Below, piece after piece: positions 37,116-47,786 of a stretch of DNA of 64,000 nt. The notes below the pieces were generated by a model. That model saw nothing but the letters and a program-made list of their open reading frames with translations, had not been told where the DNA came from and did not search any database. Both the position numbers and the translations under genes were made by a program. Numbering within the stretch: position 1 is the first letter of the stretch; each line of letters opens with the position of its first letter. Origin of the DNA: Onthophagus taurus. Its lineage: Eukaryota > Arthropoda > Insecta > Coleoptera > Scarabaeidae. The stretch is taken from positions 8,618,001 through 8,682,000 of the forward strand of contig NC_091967.1 in NCBI RefSeq assembly GCF_036711975.1. The letters are read 5' to 3'.

Positions 37116-38258
37116 CCACGAAGATTCAGTTGTAAAAAAACACTTTGTCGCAGAATTTGCTAAGAAAGATTTATTCAAATACCGTGTCTTAATCAAACTT
37201 CCTCATTGTAGACAGATATTAAAGATACAGGCCCAAACTTCAAGGGAAAGTTCAAATGCAATTTGGAATAAAAGTTACTAAATAATAGAATTTGTTGTTC
37301 AAAAGTAAGCCATAGATACTTTTTCAAAAAGATCATACAAGATATGTTTTTGCCTGGATGTTTAATATTAGCCCAATTTATTGAACATTGATTTTTGGCT
37401 TCATAAATATTCATGATTTGATATATTATGCAGAAAAGTCGTAAATAATATAGCTAAATTACGTTTATTTATACCTACTAAATCAAGCTGTCTTTAGAAT
37501 TAAGATCCAGTAACCAAAGAGGCCATTCAATACTACCAACCCTGATCTACCAATTATTGTCCAGGAAATACCTCACTCAGCTAACGTCAAGAATTTACAA
37601 CAAAATGAGTTGGAGCTCCCTTTTGTTGAAACCATATCTGAGTCATCTAGATTGCAGCCATCTTCAGTTAATTCTTGCATCATATGAATTTAGTATGATT
37701 TAAATTCATTTTTATATAATTCACGCAAGATTGAAGAATGACTTACATGATTTGCTCTTTGGTGTCCATTCCACAAGATTTACGGTTTCACATACCTTTG
37801 ATTTGCAACAAGAAATTGTTATTTTTATTAAAAATGAAAGAGATACAGAAGAATACAGAGAAAACAGGCACTTTTTGAAGCAACTGAAAAAATATCAGCT
37901 TTTATAAAAAAAAACCAAGGAGCAGAAAAGCTAGTAAAGATAAGTTTTGACGCCAAATAAATATGATATTTCTAAGTCATAGCTATTTGAGGGTTGAGTT
38001 GTATCCAGTTTAATTGCACGATTTTAAAGAATGTACAGATTTTTTAATTTAGTTAATAATGTAACAGAAAAACTAATAATAAAGATACACGAATTTTATT
38101 TACAAACTCAGTTACTGATGAAAAGTTTGGGAATCACTGTTTTAACTGCTAATATTTTACAGAGTTTTTTAAATTTAATTTGTTCTTATTTTGTTAATAA
38201 ATAATACGTTTTTTTATTTTACAAAAAGAAAATTAACAAATCGACACAATGGTTACAT

Positions 38259-38264
38259 TTTATT
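38259..38264 (-). terminator. Poly(A) signal candidate for casein kinase I alpha
   Basis: AATAAA on the minus strand, about 140 nt after the stop codon at 38405. If an alternative distal exon near 35606 is used, later signals would apply. Confidence 0.4.
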
Positions 38265-38404
38265 TCTCCACACTTGTTTTAATGAGGATCACCCCATCAT
38301 GGGTTCACGGTGGAAAAAAAAAAAGAAAAAAAAAACAGAGACACAAAATGAGAGACTAAATTAGAAAACGCTTCTACGAGTTATTATTATTCAAAAAATC
38401 AAGA

Positions 38405-41400
38405 TCAGTGGCCCTTCGCAGATGCCTTCACAGCGTCTGTGGCCAGATGGGGGGGATTCACTTTCGGGTGTGCCGTGATCACTTTCGACAACTTCCTGTC
38501 AACGACTTCTTTATCTTTATCTTTATCACGACTTACTACAACACCCGAAAAAGAAAAAAAACGTCCAAAAAGAAAATAACGTTAACGTAAAATTTTGTTT
38601 TTAAAATTTTCGTTTTGGATTACTTTGCGAACACTTACCAATTTGTGGATTGACGGCTTGGGACGGTTGTGCCTGCGTGGAGGATCCGCACGCGGCCCCC
38701 GAACCAGCCGCTTTTTGTTTTAGCATTGTCCAATCGAACGTGTAATCGTATTGATGATTCAAAGTGCGAAACAGTATACGGAACAGCTGCCTGAGGTACA
38801 TGTAATCAGGGGCCTCCTCAAATCTAAGACCTCTACAGTAATTCAGGTACATGGAAAATTCGGCTGGAAAACCCTAAAAATTTAAACAAAATTAATTAAT
38901 TAATTTTTTTAAGACTTTTAATTTGTTAACAATCGGAAATAGAAATGTATAGTAATCTCATTCAGATTATTTTTATCTCATTTTAAGTATTGATTGTTTC
39001 ATTTAAAAATTAAAATAAAAATTTTACCTTGCATAAAACTTCTACGGGAGTAGACATTTTCTTCTCGCTAATCTTCTCGTACTTTTGCTTTTTGGTGGCG
39101 GCTTTTAATCCTTGCCAAGGCAAACATCCACGATTGAAATACATAAGAACGTAGCCGAGACTCTCCATATCGTCGCGTCGCGACTGCTCGATACCCAAAT
39201 GGGCATTGATCGAAGCGTACCGAGCGGTCCCCGTCAGGTTCTTGTCCTCACGGTATCCGATGTGACAACGAGTACGCATATCGCGAAACTTCTTTGCCAA
39301 ACCAAAGTCGATCAGGAAGAGTTTGTTACAGTGACGTCCGATGCCCATTAGGAAATTGTCGGGCTTGATGTCACGGTGTATAAACGATTTGCAATGCACG
39401 AACTCGACGCGACCGATCATTTGATCGGCCAGCATCAGTACGGTTTTTATTGTAAAACGACGCGAGCAAAAATTAAAGAGATCTTCTAAGGAGGGACCCA
39501 ATAGGTCCATTACTAATACATTGTGCTCTTTTTCTTGACCATAGTATCTGCAAGAAAAAGAAAAAAAAATGATTACAATAGAAATATTTTTATTAAAATT
39601 AACATAATATATTTATATAAAACATATCTTGGGCAATAAACTTTGAGATTATCAAGATTAAGAGTGAATCAGCAAGAATTTGGCAGAAACGAATCACACG
39701 TTTCTTTAATTTTGCCAACAAAAAGAAAAAAATGTGATTACAATAGAAATATTTTCGCTAAAATTAACATAATATATACAAAACATATTTTGGTTAATAA
39801 ACTTTGAGATTTTCAAGATTAAGAGTGAATCAGTAAGAATTTAGCAGAAACGAATCACATGTTTCTTTAATTTTGCCATATCGCAAATTGGTCTGGATAA
39901 TCAAAATTCTTAGTACTCATCAAATCCGTAGACTACAAACCCGCAAGTTCTGGCTAATGATAAACCATGCAGCATTATAGCAGTTTTCGAGATTTATTAA
40001 TTGATCAAGTTTAAATAATAAAACCTGCACCATGATGAATACACTACATTGGTCAATGGAGAATGTCAAAAGTCTTCCATAACATTGAAGTGGAATTCTG
40101 ATATTCTTTAGCAAATGGTGAGGTTAAGATAAGGTGGGAAAGATCCTACACGAAATGAGACATTTGCAGAACGTCAGACTCAGTTGCAAAATTTTTGGGT
40201 TGAGATTATAAGATTATATTTTGCAAAATAATCAGGTTGGGTTTGCTTATGACATTCAATTGAGAGTCTTGGACTAAGAATGAGGTTGAGACATCGAGAT
40301 GGTATTGGTTCTGTTCGAATTGTGATACTTTTTGGTTCATGATGAGGTTCTATTGGATTTATTGCACACTTCAGGATGTAGTTCGGTTGACACTTCTATT
40401 GCTTATGTTTTATAATGATATCAGGGTGAGATTTTTGAATTTCCCATGAGACTGGATTTAGATATTCTTGGACTCAGACTGAGGTTAAGATATCGAGATA
40501 GTATTGGTTCTGTTCTAATTTTATTACGTTTTGGTCCATGATGAGGTTCGATTGGGTTAATTGTTGAGGATGAAATTCGGTTGACACATTCTATTTCTTA
40601 TGTTTTATAATGATATCAGGGTGAAGTTTTTGAATTCCTCATGAGACTGTATTGAGATATTCTTGGACTCAGAATGAGGTTTAGACATCGAGATGGTATT
40701 GGTTGTGTTCGAATTGAGATACTTTTTGGTCCATGATGAGTTTCGATTGGGTTTTCTCATGAAACTGGATTCAGATATTCTTGGACTCAGAGTGAGGTTA
40801 AGGCATCGAACTGGTATTGGTTATTCAAATTGTGATACTTTTTGGTCCATAATGAGGTTCGGTTGACACATTCTATTTCTTATTATTTCTTTTGATATCA
40901 GGATGAGATTTTTGAATTTCTCATGAGACTGGATTGAGATTCTCAGATTCAGAATGAGATGAAGACATCAAGATTTGATAATTGGATAATCTCGGATATT
41001 AGATTATGATATAGATTACGATGTTATATTTGATGGCAGTTATAAATCTTGAAACTAAAACCAGAGCTAACATTAGCACTAGAACTGACACTAGTCTAGT
41101 GTTCATAATAATAATAATAAAACCCGAACCTTTCCAGTTCTAGATCTAGTGTTAGTTCTAGTTTTATTTGTTATTCAGCGTTAGATTGTTGTACATTTTT
41201 ATTGAACTAGAACTAACACTAAAGCTAGACCAGTTCTAGTTCTAGTGCTAATGTTAGTTCTGGTTTTAGCTTCAAGAACATTAACACTAGAAATTTCAAA
41301 CTTAATAAATATAAACAATTACGATAAATTTTAAATGTGCGATGCATATTTATAAAACAATTTGCAGACCCATTCTTGATTATGGAGCTCCCATCTTCCT

Positions 41401-44400
41401 TAATATCAGCAAAAAAGCTACATCGCATCTAGAATTAGTAGAAAGATCAGCAATTACAATAATATCCAAACTTCGAAATCCCAGAAATCCCCTATTCAAC
41501 CCCTCTAACAATCTCCTTTATGAAAAATACCAAATTATTCCCATTACTCAACGAATATCTCTCCTCGCACAAAAAGCTTACAAAAATATGTTCTCTTTTA
41601 GAATCCTCAAATTTTGACACTTTACAAGAAAATCGTGGATTCCTAAAAGATGACTAATCAGTGTAACATGGGCAGAAGGACTACGGTGGGTAGCCCGTTC
41701 CAGCTTCAAAGTTTAACTTTAAGTTTACATTGTATAATAATATTATTTAATTTTTAATTGTATTGTGATAAGCTGAAATAAATTTGGAAATAAATATCTT
41801 TCTTTCTGTCTATAAACAATTTTAAAGAAAGAAAAAGTGGAATAATTTTAAAGAAATTAAACAAACTTTATAACTTAATTGAATTAGGCAAATTTCACGT
41901 TACAATCTTTTTTGAATTAATTTTTTTTGTTACTGTGATGTGTTTGAGCGCTACTCAGTTGGGACCACAGGGGATCATTTTGAGGACGACGACCCCAAAC
42001 CGAGAACGACGAACACCGGTGATCGGTTGTTGTCATCGCGGTTCGCGTGTTCACCACAATACTCAAATGTATACACTTGGTTTTACAAAATCACAAAAGT
42101 AAAATAAAGCCACCAAAGAGAGGGTGCAATTTTAACTCTAATTACCGAACGTTTTTTCGACGCAAAAAAGAAATGTTCGTATTGAAAGGAAGAAAGCTTC
42201 TTTTTATATTCGTACGATTACGTTACGGATTTCAATGTTTTCGTCGTTGCGGGCCCGAAAGAAAAAGTTTCAAACCAGAGTATAACTGTTACGCTTTTTA
42301 CACCTGGATGAAAATTTGCTTTCTAATTCAATACTTTTAATTTTTTTTTAATAATATGAAGAAATATTTTGATAAATAAGATTGTTTTTAAATAAAAAAA
42401 AACTTTCTCCTTAGTCTTATCGATAATAGGATGTTGCGGTTAAAATCGCGAATTAAATTTCTACAAATTATAAAATAAACGACGCAATTAAAACAAAATT
42501 ACGCAATTATTTTTTTTTTTAAACGAATCGTTTTTCTCAAACGTATTTCTAAAACTAAGATAACATTGAGTGTATTTCCAAAGCATAGATTTACGAGATC
42601 AATCATGCTGCTACTTACTAAACACATTTTTTAAGTCCTTGAATAGTGTGTATAATTCACGCGTGCGCTCAAAGTTAACGGAAAAAAATCTCCTTACTTT
42701 ATTCAAGGTTTTTTGTTTTATCAAAAAAAACAACACGTTTTATTGAAATTAATTTTTGTATCAAAAAACGATTATAAAATACATTAAAAATTTTATGTAG
42801 CAACAAAAAAAACATTTCTTTTGGCTGCATTAAAATCGGCTACGCACACTGTGAGAGACATTTCGGCGAGAACCACGTTTTAAAAATAACTCTCGGCGCG
42901 TGTCCCTACAAACCGAGCAATAATAATAAAGGAGACTACGAGACGAGACTTTTTCTCGCGACGCAATAATCATACAAAAGATACAATCGAAAAATTAAAA
43001 AAAAAAATTATGAATCATAGTATTTTTTTTTTGTACATCGTCGATAAAAGAAGCTGCCTTTTTACGGTGTTGTTCGTTTTGTCGACGTGGATATTTTCAA
43101 ATCGATACCACTTTCACCGTTGTGTTGCGTGGGCTAAATTCGTAAAATTTCGGCGCGTGTACTTATTATTAACACAACGAAAGAATTATTTTCTGGATGG
43201 CCAAGAAATTTGTATTTATGAAATAATATTAATACAAAAGATAACGAATTATTTACTTGAAACATTGATTAACCATCACAAACGTGTTATACGAAATATT
43301 GCGCAATACACGAACAAAGAGCTAAAACGTGTCAGGACACGTTTTAGCAGCGCACGTAGATGTGTACGCTCCCTAAAGTCGAAAGAGTACCAAGAAATTT
43401 AGAATACATTAAATTAATCAAAATAATGTTTTATAGAAGAAGAATTGTATGGAGCAGTCATAATTCCAGGTTGATTGTTCAAATACAAAACAACGATAAT
43501 AATTACCCGGATAAAATCGTAGTTAACTTTATGATTGGGTTCAATGCAAAACAAGTATATGAAACGAATATATACGGTTTTATTAGCAATACGTAGACCA
43601 AACAATACACGCAACACAAAAAAAGAAATAATAATTTTGCCATTTCCGCCGAGAAAATATGATCCTCGTAAAATATTTTCTTTCTAACTGGTTTCCACAG
43701 TTTGCAAAGCGAACGCATTCTTTGTCAATGAAAAAAAACTAAAATAATAATATTCCATTTGAGAAGTACCAATATTTATCTTTCTAATTAATCGATTGTT
43801 GAGAGATGCTGATTTCACCTTTAGCATATATGTGTTTTGCTTTTTAGTGGTTAGAATAAATCTGAAATTATTTATTAATTTACAGTCAGCGCATCACATG
43901 TTCATGTATATTCTTTAGAATTTGGTTAAGTTCTGCCAAAGATTTTGATAAATATAGTTCGTTCATCGAACAGATTCAGCGATTTGAAATTACAGCTCCT
44001 CCCACTTCTACAGGCAGAAGAATAAACATTGTTTGTAAACAGCGAAAAATAGCTGGAAAAACATTAACACAACAAAACAGTAATTTAGACTATGTATTGC
44101 TTGTAGAAAACTAAATATTGTTTGCAAAAACTAGATGGATCTTGATTTTGTAAAGCTGCAGTAACTTCCAGAATAATTCCATGGTCAGCAATATTCAAAT
44201 GATTTGTAGCCACAGGTGCAACATAACGAACTAACGATGCAATGTATTACACTCACACGTTCATCTCGTGAGACTACAAATTACGGTGATATTCTCATCA
44301 TTAATCTAGTACCGCTTTTCAATACTGATAACTTTTTAGCTTTTGTAAACATAATAGTATATCTAAAAACCAAGTCCAGAATGATATTCCAATGAAATTG

Positions 44401-46300
44401 TTGTAAGCGCTAACAGACTGAGTATGAAAATACGAAACAGTTTTAAAAGTAAAAAATACATCTATATATCAATATTTATCTTATCAATATAGAAATACCT
44501 ACCACGTGTGGCGGTAAATTAAATAAAATAATATACATTTCATGTGAGATTTTTGTAAATGAAAGGATAAACATTTCATTTAAAACAATCAAATGATTAA
44601 TTAAAAACGTTTACTAACAAAAACTTGGATAACAATTCGAGAATTGTAAACCTATCAAAAACGATAAGACTCAAGGAAATTAACAAGTAATGAGTCAAGA
44701 TAAATTTAAACAATTTTTGATAAAAAAAATCTATAACATAAAAAATTAATGTATCATATACAGTGAAATTCCTCTAATTCGAACTTCTGCACCTTGAATT
44801 ATCCTCTAAGGCGAATAATTTTCGTATGGTCAAGCGTTTTACCACGTTTCCAATGTGTTTTTATCTTTCTATGCCGAATTCCACTAACTTGAACTGAACT
44901 ACTATGAAATTACTTCTCCTTTAACTTCTATATGTGGAATTTTCCAAAGAATAAACTATTTGAATTCGTTCTGTAAGGCAACAGACGCGCGGCTATAAAC
45001 CCGAAACTTTCTAGTTCTAGGTCTAGCGTTAGTTCTAGTTTTAGTTGAATAAAAGTGGACCTGGAACTAGAAACATTCGGGTTTAGCTGACTTATGAGAC
45101 GCATGGCTAAACCCAAATGATTCTAGTTCTAGGTATAGTGTTAGTTCTACATAGTAACAGTCCTAGTGTAAAACTAGAACTAACACTAGACCTAGAACTA
45201 GAAACATTCGACATTATTACGAAACTTTCTAGTTCTAGGTATAGTGTTAGTTCTAGTTCTAATTGTTATTCAGCGCTAGATTGTTGTATATTTTTATTCA
45301 ACTAGTTGAAAGGTTAAATATATGTATTAAAAAAGTAAATTTCTATTTTTTTTCCTTTAGAGCTAAAATTCAACTAATTCTTCTCTAACTAGAGGTTTTT
45401 GTTCCACTCCCTTAGCAACTTAAAGGAATTTCACTGTATTTGTATATATTTTAGCATCAAAAACATTGCAATCAATTTATTTAAAAAAAAAAATTACTTA
45501 AAATACTTACCTGATATGTGGTATACCGATTCCTCCATGAAGGATCTTGTATAGCTTACTCTCATATAAAAGTTGTGGATGTCTTGCTCGAACTGATTCT
45601 AGTTTCACAGCAACTTCCTGGATAAAAAAGCAAAAAAAAAAAATATTAATCTGATTTCCTGTTGAAAATTACAAATTAATGGTAAGGTTTAGTCATTGGC
45701 CTTCAAAGAACGAAAAAACAATTAAGAAACGTAAAGAAAAATAATAATAAAAGATTCTGTTGAAACCAAGAAATGGTTTTGTAATCATTTTTTTTTATTT
45801 TGTATTTTGCATCCTGGTCGTATAACCTACATTCGAAATAATATGGTTGCAAAACAACGTCGCATCAAATTTTTTTTAATTACTTTTTATCATCGATTTT
45901 TTTACGTTATTATCATTATACGTGATTAATAATAAAAGGTGTTATTGAAAATTATTCGCTGCGAGACTTGGTTTATTTAGAAAAGTTTTCAAAAAAGAAG
46001 CTTTGGGTCAAAACCAGATATGGCTGCCGAGAAACTTCGTGGAAGACGACGGCGATCATCATGTCAAAGGATTCTATTAAATCCTAAAACTCTCTTTGTA
46101 TCGAAATCTCTGCGTTTTCATATTTTACGTTAATGTGATTTTTTTATGGTAACGCCCGTGAACGCACTCACCTCGCCGTTCGTAATGTTGATACCCAAGT
46201 AAATGTCACCAAAAGATCCACTACCGATTTTACGGACTAAACGATATTTTCCACCAACTATAAACTCAGGCTTGACGACCAGTGTGGCTATGGATGCCAT
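38405..46300 (-). CDS. CkIalpha: Casein kinase I alpha
   Basis: Five minus-strand exons join in phase: 46300-46172, 45617-45511, 39547-39028, 38873-38639 and 38535-38405, giving 373 residues, close to the usual length of about 340-365. CK1 kinases are monomeric Ser/Thr kinases; the alpha form primes beta-catenin and Ci/Gli and acts on clock proteins. Visible motifs are the GSGSFGDIY glycine loop, EEVAVKLES with the catalytic lysine, [19 protein letters not shown] and the [20 protein letters not shown] segment. The [20 protein letters not shown] tail identifies alpha rather than delta/epsilon. The activation segment reads HIGYRED where most CK1s have HIPYRED. The last exon encodes a DKDKDK-rich tail ending in ASAKGH and has a weaker acceptor (TTGTAG|T), so the C-terminus is the least certain part. 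The 6-kb second intron is full of repeats. Confidence 0.92.
39552..39880. repeat. Tandem duplication of about 165 bp at a splice acceptor
   Basis: Two adjacent copies (about 39552-39715 and 39721-39880) share AGAAAAAAATG, GATTACAATAGAAATATTTT, AACTTTGAGATT, AAGAGTGAATCAG and AAACGAATCAC in the same order, with about 90 percent identity by eye. The first copy starts directly upstream (in transcript sense) of exon 3 of CkIalpha and so contains its polypyrimidine and branch region. The second copy duplicates those signals. Confidence 0.8.
40266..40975 (+). repeat. Tandem array of a roughly 195-bp unit
   Basis: The phrase TTCTTGGACTCAGAATGAGG followed by ACATCGAGATGGTATTGGTT and TTTTGGTCCATGATGAGGTT recurs from about 40266, 40465, 40661, 40778 and 40950. 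The fourth interval is shortened by internal deletion. It lies within the long CkIalpha intron. No coding capacity. Confidence 0.8.
41045..41300. repeat. CTAG-rich repeat, locus j
   Basis: CTAG words in both orientations with the reverse end module TTATTCAGCGTTAGATTGTTG near 41170. The hinge block is replaced by an ATAATAATAATAATA run. It abuts a LINE 3' end on its right. Confidence 0.8.
41320..41810 (+). pseudogene. Jockey/CR1-like LINE 3' end
   Basis: The frame from 41342 reads [20 protein letters not shown], then a segment containing [12 protein letters not shown] and [16 protein letters not shown]. This is the C-terminal region of Jockey/CR1-type reverse transcriptases (YK..I-P-L-YG-P, LE..Q/R...I). 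It is followed by an untranslated stretch ending in AAATAAATATC at about 41790. The copy is 5'-truncated next to CTAG locus j, in the CkIalpha intron and antisense to that gene. Confidence 0.7.
43321..43348. repeat. Near-perfect 28-bp palindrome
   Basis: GCTAAAACGTGTC at 43321-43333 and its exact reverse complement at 43336-43348, separated by AG. It lies in a CkIalpha intron stretch (43010-43400) with an unrecognised open frame. It could be a dimeric protein-binding site or chance. Confidence 0.6.
44759..45439. mobile_element. Pogo-like MITE split by a CTAG repeat
   Basis: The left end TACAGTGAAATTCC and right end GGAATTTCACTGTA (44757-44770 and 45426-45439) are inverted, with TA at both borders as expected for the Tc1/mariner/pogo superfamily. 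Its right inner sequence (GTTGCTAAGGGAGTGGAACA in reverse complement) matches the related element at 61249-61410. Positions 44975-45312 inside it are CTAG locus k, so one element inserted into, or was captured by, the other. Confidence 0.75.
44975..45312. repeat. CTAG-rich palindromic repeat, locus k
   Basis: CTAG words, GGTTTAGC blocks and the reverse end module TTATTCAGCGCTAGATTGTTG near 45264. It is nested inside the pogo-like MITE above and is the rightmost member of the family in this window. Confidence 0.85.
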
Positions 46301-47786
46301 TAGATAATTGTCTTCGTCTTTACTTAAAACGAACGATTGTGTAATTTAGAAGGTTTACCCACAAATATTTCGTGCACAATTAACTATCACTTGTTCTTAC
46401 AACAGCGCGACATGTCTAACTTTCCTTGACTGAACGTTCGCCTGACGTCACACCAACTACCAACATCAACACCATCTACCAATAAAATCACTAAATATAT
46501 TCAATTATTTTATACGAAAATTCCGATTTATACTTTATTTATTAATAATGAACATAATATACCATTAATTCGTAATCGTAAAATAATTTATTTTATTATA
46601 AACTTTTATTCATTTAAAATAAACTTGATATTATGCGACACGTAAATTACAGATTTCTATATTTTAAAATATAATTCATTTATTTTTATATTAAAAAACA
46701 TTATTATTTATTGGAAATTCATTTATATCGAAATTAATGTAGATATTTATTTAAAATCATAATTATTTTAAATTTTTCAATTATAAATAAAAAAAACTTG
46801 TTTACTACCAACATAAAAAAAGCAATGACACTAGATATTTTTGGTGGCAAATTTAAATTCACATCCTTTATTTATTAAAAATTAAATATTTTAATTATTA
46901 TTAATATTTATTACAATAAAACTTATTTTAATATTTATTTATCATTTCGTTAATTCTAAACACACAAGTTAACATTTTAGGTTTCAGGTACAATACTTTG
47001 ACAGATGACCAACTTTAAATCTACTTTAATTTAATTTGTTATATCACTTTATATAATAACGAGATAATTTTGGCACCACTGGATGATTATTAAAACCTTC
47101 CTACCATCATGAAGCTCTGTAATAACATTTGTTTACAACTCATAACTTTTTCGGTTTTTCAAACCATGATATTCTTTAATCACAGGGTAAACTGTTGATT
47201 TTGCAACCCCTACAAATAAAGCATTGTTATTTTGTAACTTTGATATAATTTTTAAAACATATATCTTACCAGTATCAATTTTATCAACATCATTTTCATT
47301 AGTAAAAGTAAAATCTGTTATGAGTTACCACTAGGATCAACATCTTTATTTAGTTCTAAGAACTTATTTATCTCAATTAAATTGAGGTATAGCCCCTAAA
47401 CAGGCTTAGAACACAGGAATCATTGAGAAGTCGGTAACCTAACCTATATAAATTAAAGCGCTGTCAAAACTAAAGTATATACAGCAAGGTCATTTTGGTT
47501 ACAAAATTAAAATAATTTAAAAACTTAATGATTTAAAAAAGAATATGATTATTTAAAATTTCACTAAATCATTCTAATTTGTAAAAAAAAATCAATAATA
47601 TTTATATTTCGATTGTATTAAATTAATAAATTAAGATTTTATTACCAACCTAAAAAAGTGAGTTGGTACTTTTCATTTCCAATCAACATTTTTATTTCAA
47701 CAACATGAGCAATTTTTAATCCAGTTCTGAAAGGGAAAAATTAAATTTAACTCAACCTCAAGTGATAATTACCATTTAAACTCGTC
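46301..47786. other. Region between divergent CkIalpha and Idh3b
   Basis: Head-to-head genes 1.5 kb apart. The sequence is very AT-rich. On the minus strand, 47268-47212 looks like a 57-nt intron (G|GTAAGATAT to TTTGTAG|G). It would join a frame containing FTNENDVDKIDT to VAKSTVYPVIKEYHGLKNRK and a stop at about 47135. Upstream frames are closed by stops, so this may be a decayed or partial gene. I do not recognise it. Confidence 0.3.

Larger units (their letters stand above)
31441..38258. other. AT-rich region between two convergent genes
   Basis: Probably long 3' UTRs plus intergenic DNA. It holds the 52-bp tandem array, a GACGTCGCC stem-loop, a GC-rich island at 35405-35610, CTAG locus i and a TIR element with an adjacent LINE tail, all listed separately. 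Apart from these I see no gene. Confidence 0.5.

Noticed and set aside
43010-43402. 130-codon + frame in the CkIalpha intron
   Set aside because: No recognisable domain, no splice or promoter support, and it contains the palindrome; likely a chance frame.
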